From assembly GCA_026545765.1 (NCBI GenBank), contig CM048842.1, forward strand, positions 27,442,667 to 27,506,666: a stretch of DNA of 64,000 nt, read 5' to 3'. The position numbers were made by a program, and so were the translations under genes. Shown piece by piece: positions 53,715 through 64,000 of this stretch. The DNA is from Plantago major. Lineage: Eukaryota; Streptophyta; Magnoliopsida; Lamiales; Plantaginaceae. Position 1 is the first letter of the stretch; every line of letters begins with the position of its first letter. A model generated the notes under the pieces. The model had not been told where the DNA came from and searched no databases. It was given only the letters and a program-made list of their open reading frames with translations.

Positions 53715-56700
53715 TCACCCATTAACTTCCTCTTGCTCAGAGGGTATGAACTGTAGAGTCTGGGGCAAAGTAGGCTGGAATGACATCTGCATTCTGGCCT
53801 TTTCAAAGGTTTCAATGAGCTTGTGTGCTACTTCCTTTATGAAGTTCTTATTCATCAACGTGGCAAATGCATATTGCTCAGTTGGAAATATTGCATGCAC
53901 ATAATTCTCCAAGTCAAATGCTCTTGCTCTTCTGGTAGGGTGATCTGTAACCCTTTTGATTTCAAACAGATCAGAGTATCTGAGTTTCTGCCATTTCTTG
54001 AAACACTTTAGATGTTTTGGCAAAGTATGAGCCTTGAAGAATGGAAGTAGGTCCTTGTTCAAATTTTCAGGGACCACTAAGGCACTAGCTTGAGCCTGGA
54101 AGAGATAGTTTTGAGTTAGTTTCAAAAATTTTAGTAGATATCTGGGTTTTAGAGTAGTCAAGTATCTTTGTTACCTGTGCAACAGCAACAGGCTCAGAAG
54201 GTTGGACTATTGAGGTTCCAGGTGCCTCAGATATCTTGGTGTGAGGAGGAGACTTGGAAGTCTGATCCTCAACATCCTCTCTTTCTTTTTGAACCTGAGA
54301 TTAAAAATAACATAACACTTAGAAATTTATCAGGAGAGAAACACTTAGACAATTTGATATCTGAGATGTCAATTACCTCCACAGTAGGAGGCTCGAATAC
54401 TTGTCTCTCACTTGTACAATTTCTGGTATTCTCTCTGGTGATGAAGGTTTGGTGGCCTCATCAATTTCCATTGGTTGAGGGGATTGAGTGGGCAATTCCC
54501 CAGCAACTTCTACTTCTGTTTGAGCCTATGAGTACAAAGTGTTAAGTATTTAGAAAAATGATCAGAGTATTATTGTGAAGAATATAGATATCTGAGATAT
54601 ATACCTTGTCAATAGAAGGCTAAGATACTTGTTCCTCAGAGACTTTGTGAGTCTCTGGTTGATTCTCTGATGAGTTAGGCTTCTCAGCCTCATCATTTTT
54701 GTTCTCGGTTGGAGCCTATTAGAAACAAAGAGTTAGTCAAGTGTGTATACAAGATATCTGAAAAGTCATGTCTTAAGAAACTATTTTCCACCTGTGATAC
54801 AGGCTCAGGTTCCTTAAGTGGTGAGGCTATGGGAGCCTCCCTCGATTCTCAGCAAGCTTTCCAAATCTTGTTCTTTTGTTTCGATTCAAGAATAAAGAAA
54901 TTTTATAAGTAACAAGATTTATAAACATAAAATTCCCAAGTGGAGAGTTAAACCATTCAAATTACCCGGTGTCGTGTGATTGGTCTCTCTGAAACTTGAC
55001 CCATTTCTCTTTTTTCTTGTTGTGTTGTTGACTTCTTTGTTTTTTGTTTTTTGTACAAATAATTGGACATTTCATGAGTGACTCGAACTTGTGACCATTC
55101 TATGCTTGTCTCCCTGTTTGATCATTCTGAGCAGGTGTCTCAGTTTGATCCCTATCTAGGAGTTGGGGAACCTGCTCATTTTTAGGATTTTCTTCAACAT
55201 ATTGCATTGTTGGCATGTCGAAATGGAGTTCATTGACCATTTCATCAACCACTTGTGGCTGTTGTTGTTGTGGTTGTCTGGAAGTAGAAGTTTGAGCATT
55301 TGAGAGCTCATCCAGATTTTTAAGTGTGGTGTTGACATCAGTGTCTACCAACACTAGGTCACCACTCATTAGGGCTTCTTGAAGTTGTTTATACGTGACT
55401 TTCCCTGATGGTGTGTTGGCACCAACAACCTTTGCTATAGGTGCTTGCTCAGCAATCTTTGAGCTAGTTGCTTTCTCAGCAACCTTGGACCTTTTGGTCC
55501 TCTTTCCCTTGGCCTTGGTCACTTTTTCAGTAACCTTGGGGGCTGGGATCTCCTCCTCCTTGTCCGATTCGTCATCGAAATCTGGAACGGAGTTATCAAC
55601 AATCCCTGCTGCTTATGAAGAGAGTGTTTGAAGTTTCTCACTGCTTTTATCAGCATTGATGGGTTCATCAGCAGTGGTCTTAGCAGCATTGATGAGTTCA
55701 TCAGCAGTGGCGGCAGGTATCTGAGAGTCGACATCCATAATGGATATGCCTTCTGATTTGCCAGCAGACTTCTTTTGTGAAGTTCTGTACTTTTTGGTCG
55801 TAACGGAACCCTCAGATACCTCATCAGTCTTTGTTTTCTTGGAACCTTTCTGAGATGCAGTAACCTTTTTCATCATGTTTGTATACTCATATTTGTAGAG
55901 TTGGTTACTATTGGCAATGTCTGCCGTCTCTCTGAGCTCAATGCCAAGGCACTCCAGTAAGTAGCATATCTTCAGTCCATAGCTTACTGTGGCTTTTGGC
56001 TCAGCAAGGCCCTTAACGATTTTAGGTTCAAAGCCTTGTATCTTCTTCACAAATTTCATGAAGGCGTACTTCCCCCAATTAAAAGGGTTTTCAAGCCTTT
56101 TGTTTTGTTGATTCAATAAGAACGTCATCATCCAGCGTTCTTGGCTTATCTGGTCAGCTACTCCTTGTAGACCATCAAAGCATCTGTGAAGAATGCATGC
56201 AAATACATCCCAGTGAACCAACAAATGTCTGGTTCTGATGTCAGCAAGTTTGAAGTCGATGGGTGTGTCTGGCTTGTCAAGATCACACACATCATTGTAT
56301 AGTTGCTTCAAAACTTCAAGGAGATCTTCATCCTTGGTGTCAATTTCGAAATCCTTTCCAAGATTTTGAAGTTCAAACAACTCACAGAAAGCTGTTTCAC
56401 CCAACAGGATTTCTTGTCCTTGGACTTTGGTTTTGATAGACACTGTCTCAGTGCCTTCAGAGACTTTGGAAATAATCTTGGAGTTATTGTAAAACTCTAG
56501 GACATCCAGTGAAGAAACTCCACTGGGAAGAGCAGATAGAAAGCCCTTGAATTGTGCCTTTTCAAGCATATCAAGTACCAACTTTTCATCGATCGGTTTT
56601 CTATTGCGACTACGTGTATTCCTCAATCATGGCACCACCCCAAATCATCCTGTGACTTGAAGTCCAATGATCAGGATTGAACCCTCCAATCAACCGATTG

Positions 56701-56789
56701 TTTGATATAACCAGCACTGGTGCTTGCTTTTCAGCAATACCAGATGTAGTAGCTTGGGATTTCTGGGTAAGAGCACGTTTTGGAGCCAT
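53715..56789 (-). pseudogene. Element E extra ORF, N-terminal half
   Basis: The N-terminal domain occupies about 55850-56789 (words MLEKAQFKGFLSALPSGVSS, RTRHLLVHWDVFACILHRCF, NPFNWGKYAFMKFVKKIQGF, YGLKICYLLECLGIELRETA). Then follow low-complexity Ser/Thr/Ala/Gln-rich stretches (55100-55850), a series of short cassettes with intron-like gaps (54168-55000) and the first helical block (53715-54161; KHLKCFKKWQKLRYSDLFEI). The order matches B and F. Fossil with several breaks. Confidence 0.72.
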
Positions 56790-57355
56790 CTCTTTAAATA
56801 GTGAAGTTTTTGAAAATCGAGAAGAGATTAATGTAGGAGATTAGTGATTCTTTGCAGAAAAACTAAGAGGGAATCAGTAGTTGCAGAGAAAATTGCAGGG
56901 AGATTTGAGAGTATTTTGCAGTTTTTGTGCAAGAGCAAATGTGGGATTAGGCGAAAGTGATTCCTTTTACAAAAATCCTATATATATAGCAGTGTAATTC
57001 CAACAGGCAAAAATACACAAATTAATTTTGTGTATTTGTATCTGTGTACGTGCAGTAAGGCGTGGGTAAAATTCGGTTTGCATTAAATGCTTAGTGGGCC
57101 ACGTCTGAGTTTTTACAGTCCACTATTTTATAGAGAATTAATCTCGGCCTTTAAAATGGAACGCCCATTTCATCAATGGTAGGGATTGCTTTTCCAGCAA
57201 TGATCACAATCAACCCATGTGATTGTGCCCAATTAATGAATTTTGGCGATTAGCTATCTGAATCACATCTCTTCTGTGTGACTAAGGGACAATTTTGTAT
57301 CTGAGTCTATCTCACACATAGTATCTGTTTATGTTTTACACAAAGATAGAAATAA
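56790..57355 (-). other. Element E leader of the extra ORF
   Basis: No ORF. This is the part of the pol-to-extra-ORF spacer nearest the ATG; it matches the 9600-10089 part of B in wording (CACAATTACATGTGTTGATT-like and the CT-rich stretch before ATG). It is cut on the right by the LTR of element F. Confidence 0.6.
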
Positions 57356-59065
57356 TGTTGGTCTAGATAACGGCAAAGTAAAAGACTAGAGGGGGGGGGG
57401 GGGTGAATAGTCTTTTAAAACTTTTGTCGATAAAAACTATTTCTCAGATATCTGTGTAGATATCTGATACTTAGATTCAGAGCGCGGAAGACTTAAGATA
57501 GATAAGTGCAGAAACAGTTAAAGTGTGTGTGTGTTGCTGAAATGTAAGTATAGAAAAGTAAATAACACAGCAAGTATAGTGGTATCTGGAGGTGGCGTAA
57601 TCCTCCAACTAATCCACTTCGGTCTTCCAAAGACCTAGAATTCACTAGAATAGATAATTGAGGTCACCTTATAAAAATCCTATTCTAAGATTCCTTAAAC
57701 AAATGGTTCCCAACCAAATGTTCCCCCTGAGTTGTTCCCCGGCTTCCTCAGCCAAGTACTTTCTGTACTCAGAAACCTTTTTGAGCTATTCCCTAGCTTC
57801 CCAAGCTAAGTACTTCCTGTGCTCAATAACCTTGGAGTTATTCCTTAGTTTCCCAAATCAAGTACTTCCTATACTCCGTTAACCTTGGAGTTGTTCCCTG
57901 ATTTTTCAAACTAAGTACTTCCTGTACTCCACGCGAGTTATGGTGTTGGTTTTGGTTTGAGTTGTCAGATGAGCTTCTTTATTAACTTTTCAGTTAATCA
58001 GATAGCTCTGTGAATCAAGTATACTTAATACACTTTTCAATGTATGGTATCTTGTTCTTTTTACTGACCCAAGTCTTAGATAAATGTTCTAGAGAATGAA
58101 TCTCAGATACTTGATCTTTCAATTCAACTCTTTCACAGATAGCTGTGCTTGTTTAGGATCACGACACTTAGAACTTCAGTGCTACTTAAGATCAAGAGCT
58201 TTGGTCGCAACAGAAAGCTTGAGAGTAAGTAGTTTGCTTGAGAGATTAAGATATGTGTTCAGTTTGTCTAAGATGTTCAGTGTGTCTTCTCAAGCAGTCT
58301 AAGTGTTGATATTTATAGATGAATTTGAGTGCCGTTTGAATAGTATCCGTTAGGCTTAAATCAAATTCAAACTATTGATATCTGAGTATAGTACTGTAGC
58401 AGGTTTGTCTTCTTCTTCAGAAGCTACCGTTTTTGTTCAGACATTTCTGTCTGTGCATTTAATGCATTGTACTATACTTTTGTCCTGTAGTGCCAACGGA
58501 ACTATGCTTTATGTCGAGACAACCTTGATCGATTTCTCGATTCTTTTGCGTTCTTATCTTTAACTTCAGATACCACTTTTATTGAAACAACTTTGTTTGC
58601 AATATATATATTTCTTTTTCAGAAATGTGGTTTAAAGCTCAAGGTATCTGAGTGTAGATATCTGTGGACACTTTCCTTGTTTTCAGATAGACCTTTTGTT
58701 TCTCAGATATCTCTTGTGACACAGTTTGTTTAAAACTATTCGTGTCTTCAAGATATCTGGCCAAGGTATCTGTAAAAACATTTCGATAATCTTGTGCAGT
58801 TTCTTCAAATCTTCAATGTCGTTGAACTTGTTCTGCTTGGATGTCTTCTTCTTGGTCTTCTCTTCATAAAGTAAAAATTACATTTTGAGACCTAACATCC
58901 TATACAAGATTAGCTAGACTATCATACTTAGTGGGTTTCCTCTTTTACAATGTTCAAGTGAACCAAGAGTACTAATCACCTTTCTGAGACTAAGATAAGT
59001 CATCATGTTGCTGATCAAAATCTAAACAGATATTTCTAACAAAATATCTAACAAATTTCCTAACA
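57356..59065 (-). mobile_element. 3' LTR of element F (Sirevirus-like)
   Basis: Inverse of the family LTR, TGTTGGTCTAGATAACGG at the left. It holds four hairpin units (57727-57935), the largest number in the window. At its right edge the LTR-start word occurs three times in short succession (59030-59065), next to the polypurine tract, so the exact edge is uncertain by about 25 bases. Confidence 0.9.
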
Positions 59066-59457
59066 AATTTCCCCCTTTTTGATCAGTCAACGATGACTAT
59101 TTGACCTATTACAAATCTGGATGAGTGAACAATCCAACACTTAATCATTTCTAAATATTTTTCAATTCATTCAATTAAGTGCAGAAAGTAAACATCAACC
59201 AAATCACAAGGTGTGATCTTTGCTGACAAGTTATCTTTTATGGAATACTATCTGAGAGTAAGTTCTTCAGATAAGTTACAAACAAAGATTACAGATAACT
59301 TCAATACATAAAACAAGTTTAGCTCAGTCAGCAAAAATACAAAAAAAAAAAAAAAAGTAAATTAGGACAACAGGAGTAACCAAGCTCCAAGTAAACATCC
59401 TAATAGACTAGTCTTCAAGTCTGTAACTCTTCAAGTCTTCAACAGTAGTTCTATGGA

Positions 59458-61383
59458 TCAGTCTGCAAATTTCCTATCTCCAAACCTTTTGATCTCATCA
59501 GAATAATCATAGAGAAGTGTTCTGACGAGCATCCCAGTGTCTCTGGCAAATCCACAGACCTCTTTGTTGGTTTTGGTAGGATTTTTCTTGACAAAATGTT
59601 TGACCCACAGATACTTTCCCCACTTCCAGGCATGCTCTATTCTGATATCTGAAAGCTTGAAGTATTGGTAGATAATCCTCAGATATCTGATGTCACCCTT
59701 GTATTGATCTTCAGTTAGATAGAACGACTCATAGGGTTCCACAGCGAGTCTTGCTCTTGTGCCTGTTCCTGTGATATTCGATTCATGCACATCATCGGCT
59801 TTCCATATGGACATTCATCGAGAGGTCCTTTCTCATGGCTTGTTCTCTTGACAACTTCAAAATCCACCGTGCTTTAATGTGATTGGTGTTGATCAAGGTT
59901 GGCTTATCTTTTCTCCATGCCATAAGTTGTTTATGGATTGGTTCGGAAATCTTGAATTTACGGTAGATGCTTAAGTTCCGTAATCCAATAGCCATTTTCC
60001 GATTGATGCACACAGAGACAGAGGAATCATTGTCATTCTTCACATACTCTATTTTGGCTTCTTCTGGCCTGAGTGGAAGTTGACTTTGTCTTTGCTCAGC
60101 TCTCAGTCTGTTCCTTCTCTGTCTTGAATTCTCTTTGGGATTGTTGCTTGAAGAACCACCCTGGATAGACTTGGTATTTCCAGAGGGTGTTTTAGCTGCT
60201 AGGGGCTTTGCAGCTATGGGCTCAGTTAGGCTTTCAATTTTCCTTTTTCTGTGAAGAGGAGCTTCATCTTCATCAGTTTCCTCATCATCATCAAGATTAC
60301 AGCCTTCTTCATTGCCCTGGGGCTTGATTTGACCTTCTTCTTCTTCTTCTTCTTCTTCTTCAGAAGATTCATCAATCCCTTTAACTTGTCTTCTCCTTGG
60401 AGCCTTGGTACTCCTTGGAGGTTTCTGTGCCATGGCCCTTGTTATCATTGCAGTTCCTTCAGTAGGTTTCTGGGAAGTAGCTACTATTTGCAAAGCAGCT
60501 TGGCTTGAGGAGGGTTCATTTATCTTGAGTGGTGGCTGGGAAGTTTTCTTATTTCTTCTTCCTTTCTGAGCAGCACCAGCTCCAGATTTCTTCTTGTTTC
60601 CTTCTCCTTCTTCCCATTCCCCCTGTCTTTGAGGTCCAGATTTGTACACTCTTTCCCCCTTAGTCATTGTTGGCTGACTCAGTCTCATAAAAGAATCTGA
60701 GAGAGAGTTAAAATGCCCTTGTAAGTAATTGTAGGCAGTGACCAACTTCTGAAGTTCGGCTTTGAGCTCCTGATTTTGCTTGATAAGTCCATTGTCCTTA
60801 TCAGTGAGCTCTGCCAATGGGCCTAGGATGGCATCTGCTTTTTCAGCAGTGTAACTTGCCTCTTGGAAAGCTTTTTCAGCTAAAGACCCATCATCGTCCC
60901 TTATCATTCCCAGATCTTTCTGAGCAATGACTATGCTAGTTGTTCTCTGAGTGATGAGCTCAGTGAACTTTTTCATTTCAGAGGGGACGGAGGCAATTAC
61001 TTCCTTGTTTTGTGAAGACATCTCCTTTTTCAGATGAGCCAGTACTTGGTATCTGTTCATGTATTCATGGGAGTGGACATTTGGCAGTTTGCTGAAAGTT
61101 TTAGGAGCAATCAGTTTCCTTTTCAAGTGTGAAACCGCTAGATGTTCATTGCGGTGCTCTGCCAAAGTCTTGTCTTCTTCATCATCTGAGTAATCAGCCC
61201 AGTGATCTTCATCCTCTTGGACATTCTCATCGATTGTGTCGAGTCCAGCAACCATTTCAGAGATTGGTTTCTTCTCTTTTTGGGAGGAGGATGGTACTTC
61301 TTTTGAAGATGATGCAGCCTTAGCATCATGCTTAATTTCAGATACTTCTTCAGTATCGAGTTCTTTGGTGATGGCATTTACAA
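59458..61383 (-). pseudogene. Element F extra ORF, C-terminal half
   Basis: Blocks from the N-terminal side: acidic EDEDHWADYSDDEEDKTL, second helical block (FTELITQRTTSIVIAQKDLG), basic low-complexity region (GEGNKKKSGAGAAQKGRRNK), Glu run, RNR/QSQ-rich basic stretch and the conserved C-terminal domain (59458-59830; ESFYLTEDQYKGDIRYLRII, HAWKWGKYLWVKHFVKKNP). The polar, charged composition suggests a soluble or nuclear protein rather than an envelope; no signal peptide or membrane segment is visible. Fossil. Confidence 0.75.
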
Positions 61384-61387
61384 CATC

Positions 61388-64000
61388 CTATGGATCTTTA
61401 AACTCAGAGTAAGCAATCATCTCTTGCTGATATTGATCTTGTAGTTGGTCAAGCTTGTCTCTGGATTTAGCTATCTGGTCTTCCAGTTGAAGATGGAGCT
61501 GTTGTTCTTCTTCCAACAGTTGTCTGAGTTGAGCATTTCTGGATTGCGTATTCAACAATTTATGAGCGATTTCCTCAGAATCCTCAACTACTTGTTCAGT
61601 AATAACCTTTTGTTGGAAAGATGGATGAGTTGACTTTTGAGGAGATGGAGACGGAAATTTCTGTGCTTTCCTCTCAGTTTGCTTTTCAGCAGTTGAGGCA
61701 GGATTTCTTTGTGAAATTTCTCCGGTCCCTGGTGTAGGGGCATCATCATCATCCTTTTTGTCTGTGTCATCCTTTTGGTGATGGTCAGTGGGAGGTTCAT
61801 CGAAGTCGTTTTCGTTTATCTCTTCCTCCTCATCATCTTCAGATACAAGATTGATCACTTCAGGAATAGTGATCTTCTGCCCATTAACCTCTTCTTGTTC
61901 AGAAGGTATAAATTGCAGAGTCTGGGGAAGAACTGGCTTGAATGCCATCTGTAATCTTGTCTGACCATCTGCCTGTTCAAAGGCTTGTATCAAACTGTGC
62001 GCCACTTCTCTGGAGAAATCCTTATGCAATAGAGTCGCAACTGTGTATTGTTCTGTAGGGAACATTGCATGGATATACGTCTCCAAGTCAAGAGCTCGTC
62101 CTCGTCTGGTTGGTTGATCTTTGATTCTCAATATTTCAGAGAGATCAGAGCACCTTAACCTTTGCCATTTCTTGAAGCATTGAATATGCTTTGGCAGGGT
62201 TTGAGCTTTGAAGAAGGGAAGTAGGTCCCTTTTCTCATCATTGGGAGCCTGCTTTGCACTTGTTTGAGCCTGAAAGAAAGAGTTTTGAGTGAGCTTCAAA
62301 ACTTTTGTAGATATCTGAGTAGAAGTGTAGTGTAGTTTCTGAGTTACCTGAGTAAGTACTTCAGGCTCAGAGACTTGTCCTACTGAGACAATTGGTGTCT
62401 CAGATATCTTGTTGTGAGGTGGAGACTTGGAAGTCTGGTCCTCATCAACCTTTCTTTCTTGAACCTGAGAATTAAGATTAATACAATACTTAGGATATTA
62501 TTTGAAAGAATTTGTGCAAAAATGCTTTAATGAGTTCTGAGTTTTGGACTTACTTCCTCAATAGGAAGCTCAGAGTCATTTTTCTCAGAAACTTTCTCAG
62601 TTTCTGGTATTCTTTCATGTGATGTTGCCTTGGGAGCTTCATCAATTTCCATTGATGCAGGGGATGTCGCAACTTTTTTCCTTTGCATTTATACTTCTGA
62701 ATGAGCCTGTAAGTAGAAAGTATTGAATATTTCAGAAGATGTTTAAGATAACCCATGATGAAGAATACTTATCACTGATTTTTCATGTACCTTCATGCTA
62801 GAAGGCTCAATGATGTGTTCTTCAGAAACCTTGTCGGTCTCTGGGTTCGTCTCTGGCATTTCTGCCGTATCTTCCTCTTTCTCAGTTGGAGCCTGTTAGA
62901 AACATTTACTTTAAATGATTAAGCACATAGACAAATGACTGAAAAGTGTTATCTTAAGAATCAATTATCACCTGTGGTACAGGCTCAGATTTCTTAAGAG
63001 GCAAGGTTGTGGTAACCTCCTTCTCAGTTTCTGAGGCAAGCTTTCCAGCTTCCTCTTCTTTCTTTGTTTCTAACTCAGCCTGTAATAAAGAATTTTTATA
63101 TAAGTAACAAGATATACAAGCATAAAATTTTTCACAAGGTAGGAGTTAAACCATTCACCATTCGAGCATTGTCGTCGATTGGTCTCTGGAACTTGTGACC
63201 CTTTTATACTTTGGTCTTCTTGTTCCAGTACAGCTTCTTTGTTTGAAATTTTAGGTACTTCACACCTTTCCTGAGTGTGTAACTCAGTTGCCTCCCCTGG
63301 TTGATCATACTGAGTGGATGTCTCAGTTTGATCCCTCTTGTCGAGTTGGGGAACCTGCTCTTTTGCAGGATTTTCTTCAGCGTGTTGTAATGCTGGTAAT
63401 TCGAAATGGAGTTCATTTACCATTTCATCAACCACTTGTGGCTGTTGTGGTTGTTGTGGTTGTTTGGAAGCAGAAGATCGGTCAGTAGAGTGTTCTTCCA
63501 GATTTTTAGATGTGGCATTTTCATCAGCATCTGCCAGCACTAAATTACCACTTATCAGGGCTTCTTGAAGTTGTGCGTAAGAAACGTTCCCTGATGATGT
63601 GTTTGCACCAACAACCTTTGCTATAGGTGCTTGTTCAGCAACCTGAGGTGTAGGTTCTTCTTCAGAAACCTTATCACCGCCATCGCATAAGAACCTTAGC
63701 CCTCTTTGTTCTTTCTAGGACTTGAGAGATGACTAGTTCATCATCTTCATCGTCAGAGCTCTCATCAGCATTGGGAACTGATTGGTCCATTACTCCTGCG
63801 ATTTCTGCAGATGGGGCTTGTTGCTTTTCACTTGTTTTGGCAGCATTAATAAGTTCATCAGCAAGGCATTCTGCATTAGTCGCAACATTTCTGAACGCAC
63901 TTTCTCTTGCTGAGTCTACTTGTTCAGTAGTTGATGACTCTTTTGCAGCATTGATGAGTTGATCTTCCTTTATCAGTTCATCGGTAAGGCCTGCAGATAT
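61388..64000 (-). pseudogene. Element F extra ORF, central part
   Basis: Contains the first helical block and acidic/coiled-coil part in one 303-codon stretch (61388-62299; KHIQCFKKWQRLRCSDLSEI, LRQLLEEEQQLHLQLEDQIA), preceded by short cassettes with intron-like gaps (62330-63080) and low-complexity Gln/Pro/Ser/Glu-rich sequence (63070-64000). The N-terminal domain lies beyond the window. Fossil. Confidence 0.72.

Larger units (their letters stand above)
49961..57355 (-). mobile_element. Element E: Sirevirus-like copia, extra ORF and 3' LTR
   Basis: Reading on the minus strand from the right: spacer (56790-57355), the extra ORF starting MAPKRALTQK at 56789 and running to 51856, an untranslated stretch, a polypurine tract (51511-51525) and the 3' LTR (51509 down to 49961). 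Pol and the 5' LTR lie beyond the inserted element F, outside the window. Its extra ORF is one of the better preserved copies here. Fossil with several breaks. Confidence 0.82.
57356..64000 (-). mobile_element. Element F: Sirevirus-like copia, 3' part
   Basis: On the minus strand: extra ORF (59458 to beyond 64000), polypurine tract (59066-59085, G/A on the element strand) and 3' LTR (57356-59065). F ends against the leader of E's extra ORF, so F was inserted in E. It runs off the right edge of the window. It has the longest uninterrupted block of the extra ORF here (487 codons, 59792-61255). Fossil with several breaks. Confidence 0.82.

Overview
The window looks like plant nuclear DNA, from a dicot-type genome by its repeat families; I cannot name the species. 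It is almost entirely nested transposable elements and holds one short, intact, gene-like host ORF (48175-48537). The repeat set (Sirevirus-like Ty1/copia, Athila-like Ty3/gypsy, plant L1 LINEs, CACTA, Stowaway-type MITEs, a Helitron-type helicase relic, a probable SINE) fits gene-poor, heterochromatin-like chromatin. No rRNA, tRNA, CRISPR or bacterial features were seen. Layout, left to right: positions 1-505 hold an inverted gag piece of a Sirevirus-like element. Positions 506-33019 are a pile of plus-strand elements of that family, here called A to D. A (506-8944) lies in the pol of B (8945-18939), and B lies in the downstream ORF of C (18940-20201). C is cut by an Athila-like element (20202-28321), and remnant D (28322-33019) follows. 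A carries a CACTA element and a solo LTR. B carries a solo LTR with a second solo LTR inside it. Positions 33020-36284 are AT-rich, with a microsatellite, a LINE tail and a foldback MITE. Positions 36295-47023 are one 5'-truncated L1 LINE, bounded by a 10-bp target duplication, and swollen by a solo Sirevirus LTR, an oppositely oriented LINE and one or two further LTR-type insertions. Positions 47092-47793 hold a MITE within a MITE and a SINE-like insertion. The host-type ORF follows, then a Helitron helicase relic (about 48860-49790). Positions 49961-64000 hold two more Sirevirus-like copies on the minus strand (E, interrupted by F), running off the window. The unifying theme is the Sirevirus-like family. 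It carries a very long extra sense ORF between pol and the 3' LTR, built of a conserved N-terminal domain, short repeated coding cassettes separated by intron-like gaps, helical and acidic coiled-coil blocks and a conserved C-terminal domain. Its non-coding parts are full of small stem-loops whose arms change together between copies (LTR hairpin arrays, a hairpin near the LTR 3' end, three hairpins between pol and the extra ORF). The Athila-like LTRs carry clusters of GC-rich palindromes that differ between subfamilies. These structured regions are the most interesting signals I found. All retroelement copies seen here are incomplete or decayed and are treated as fossils. All coordinates, counts and comparisons were made by eye.
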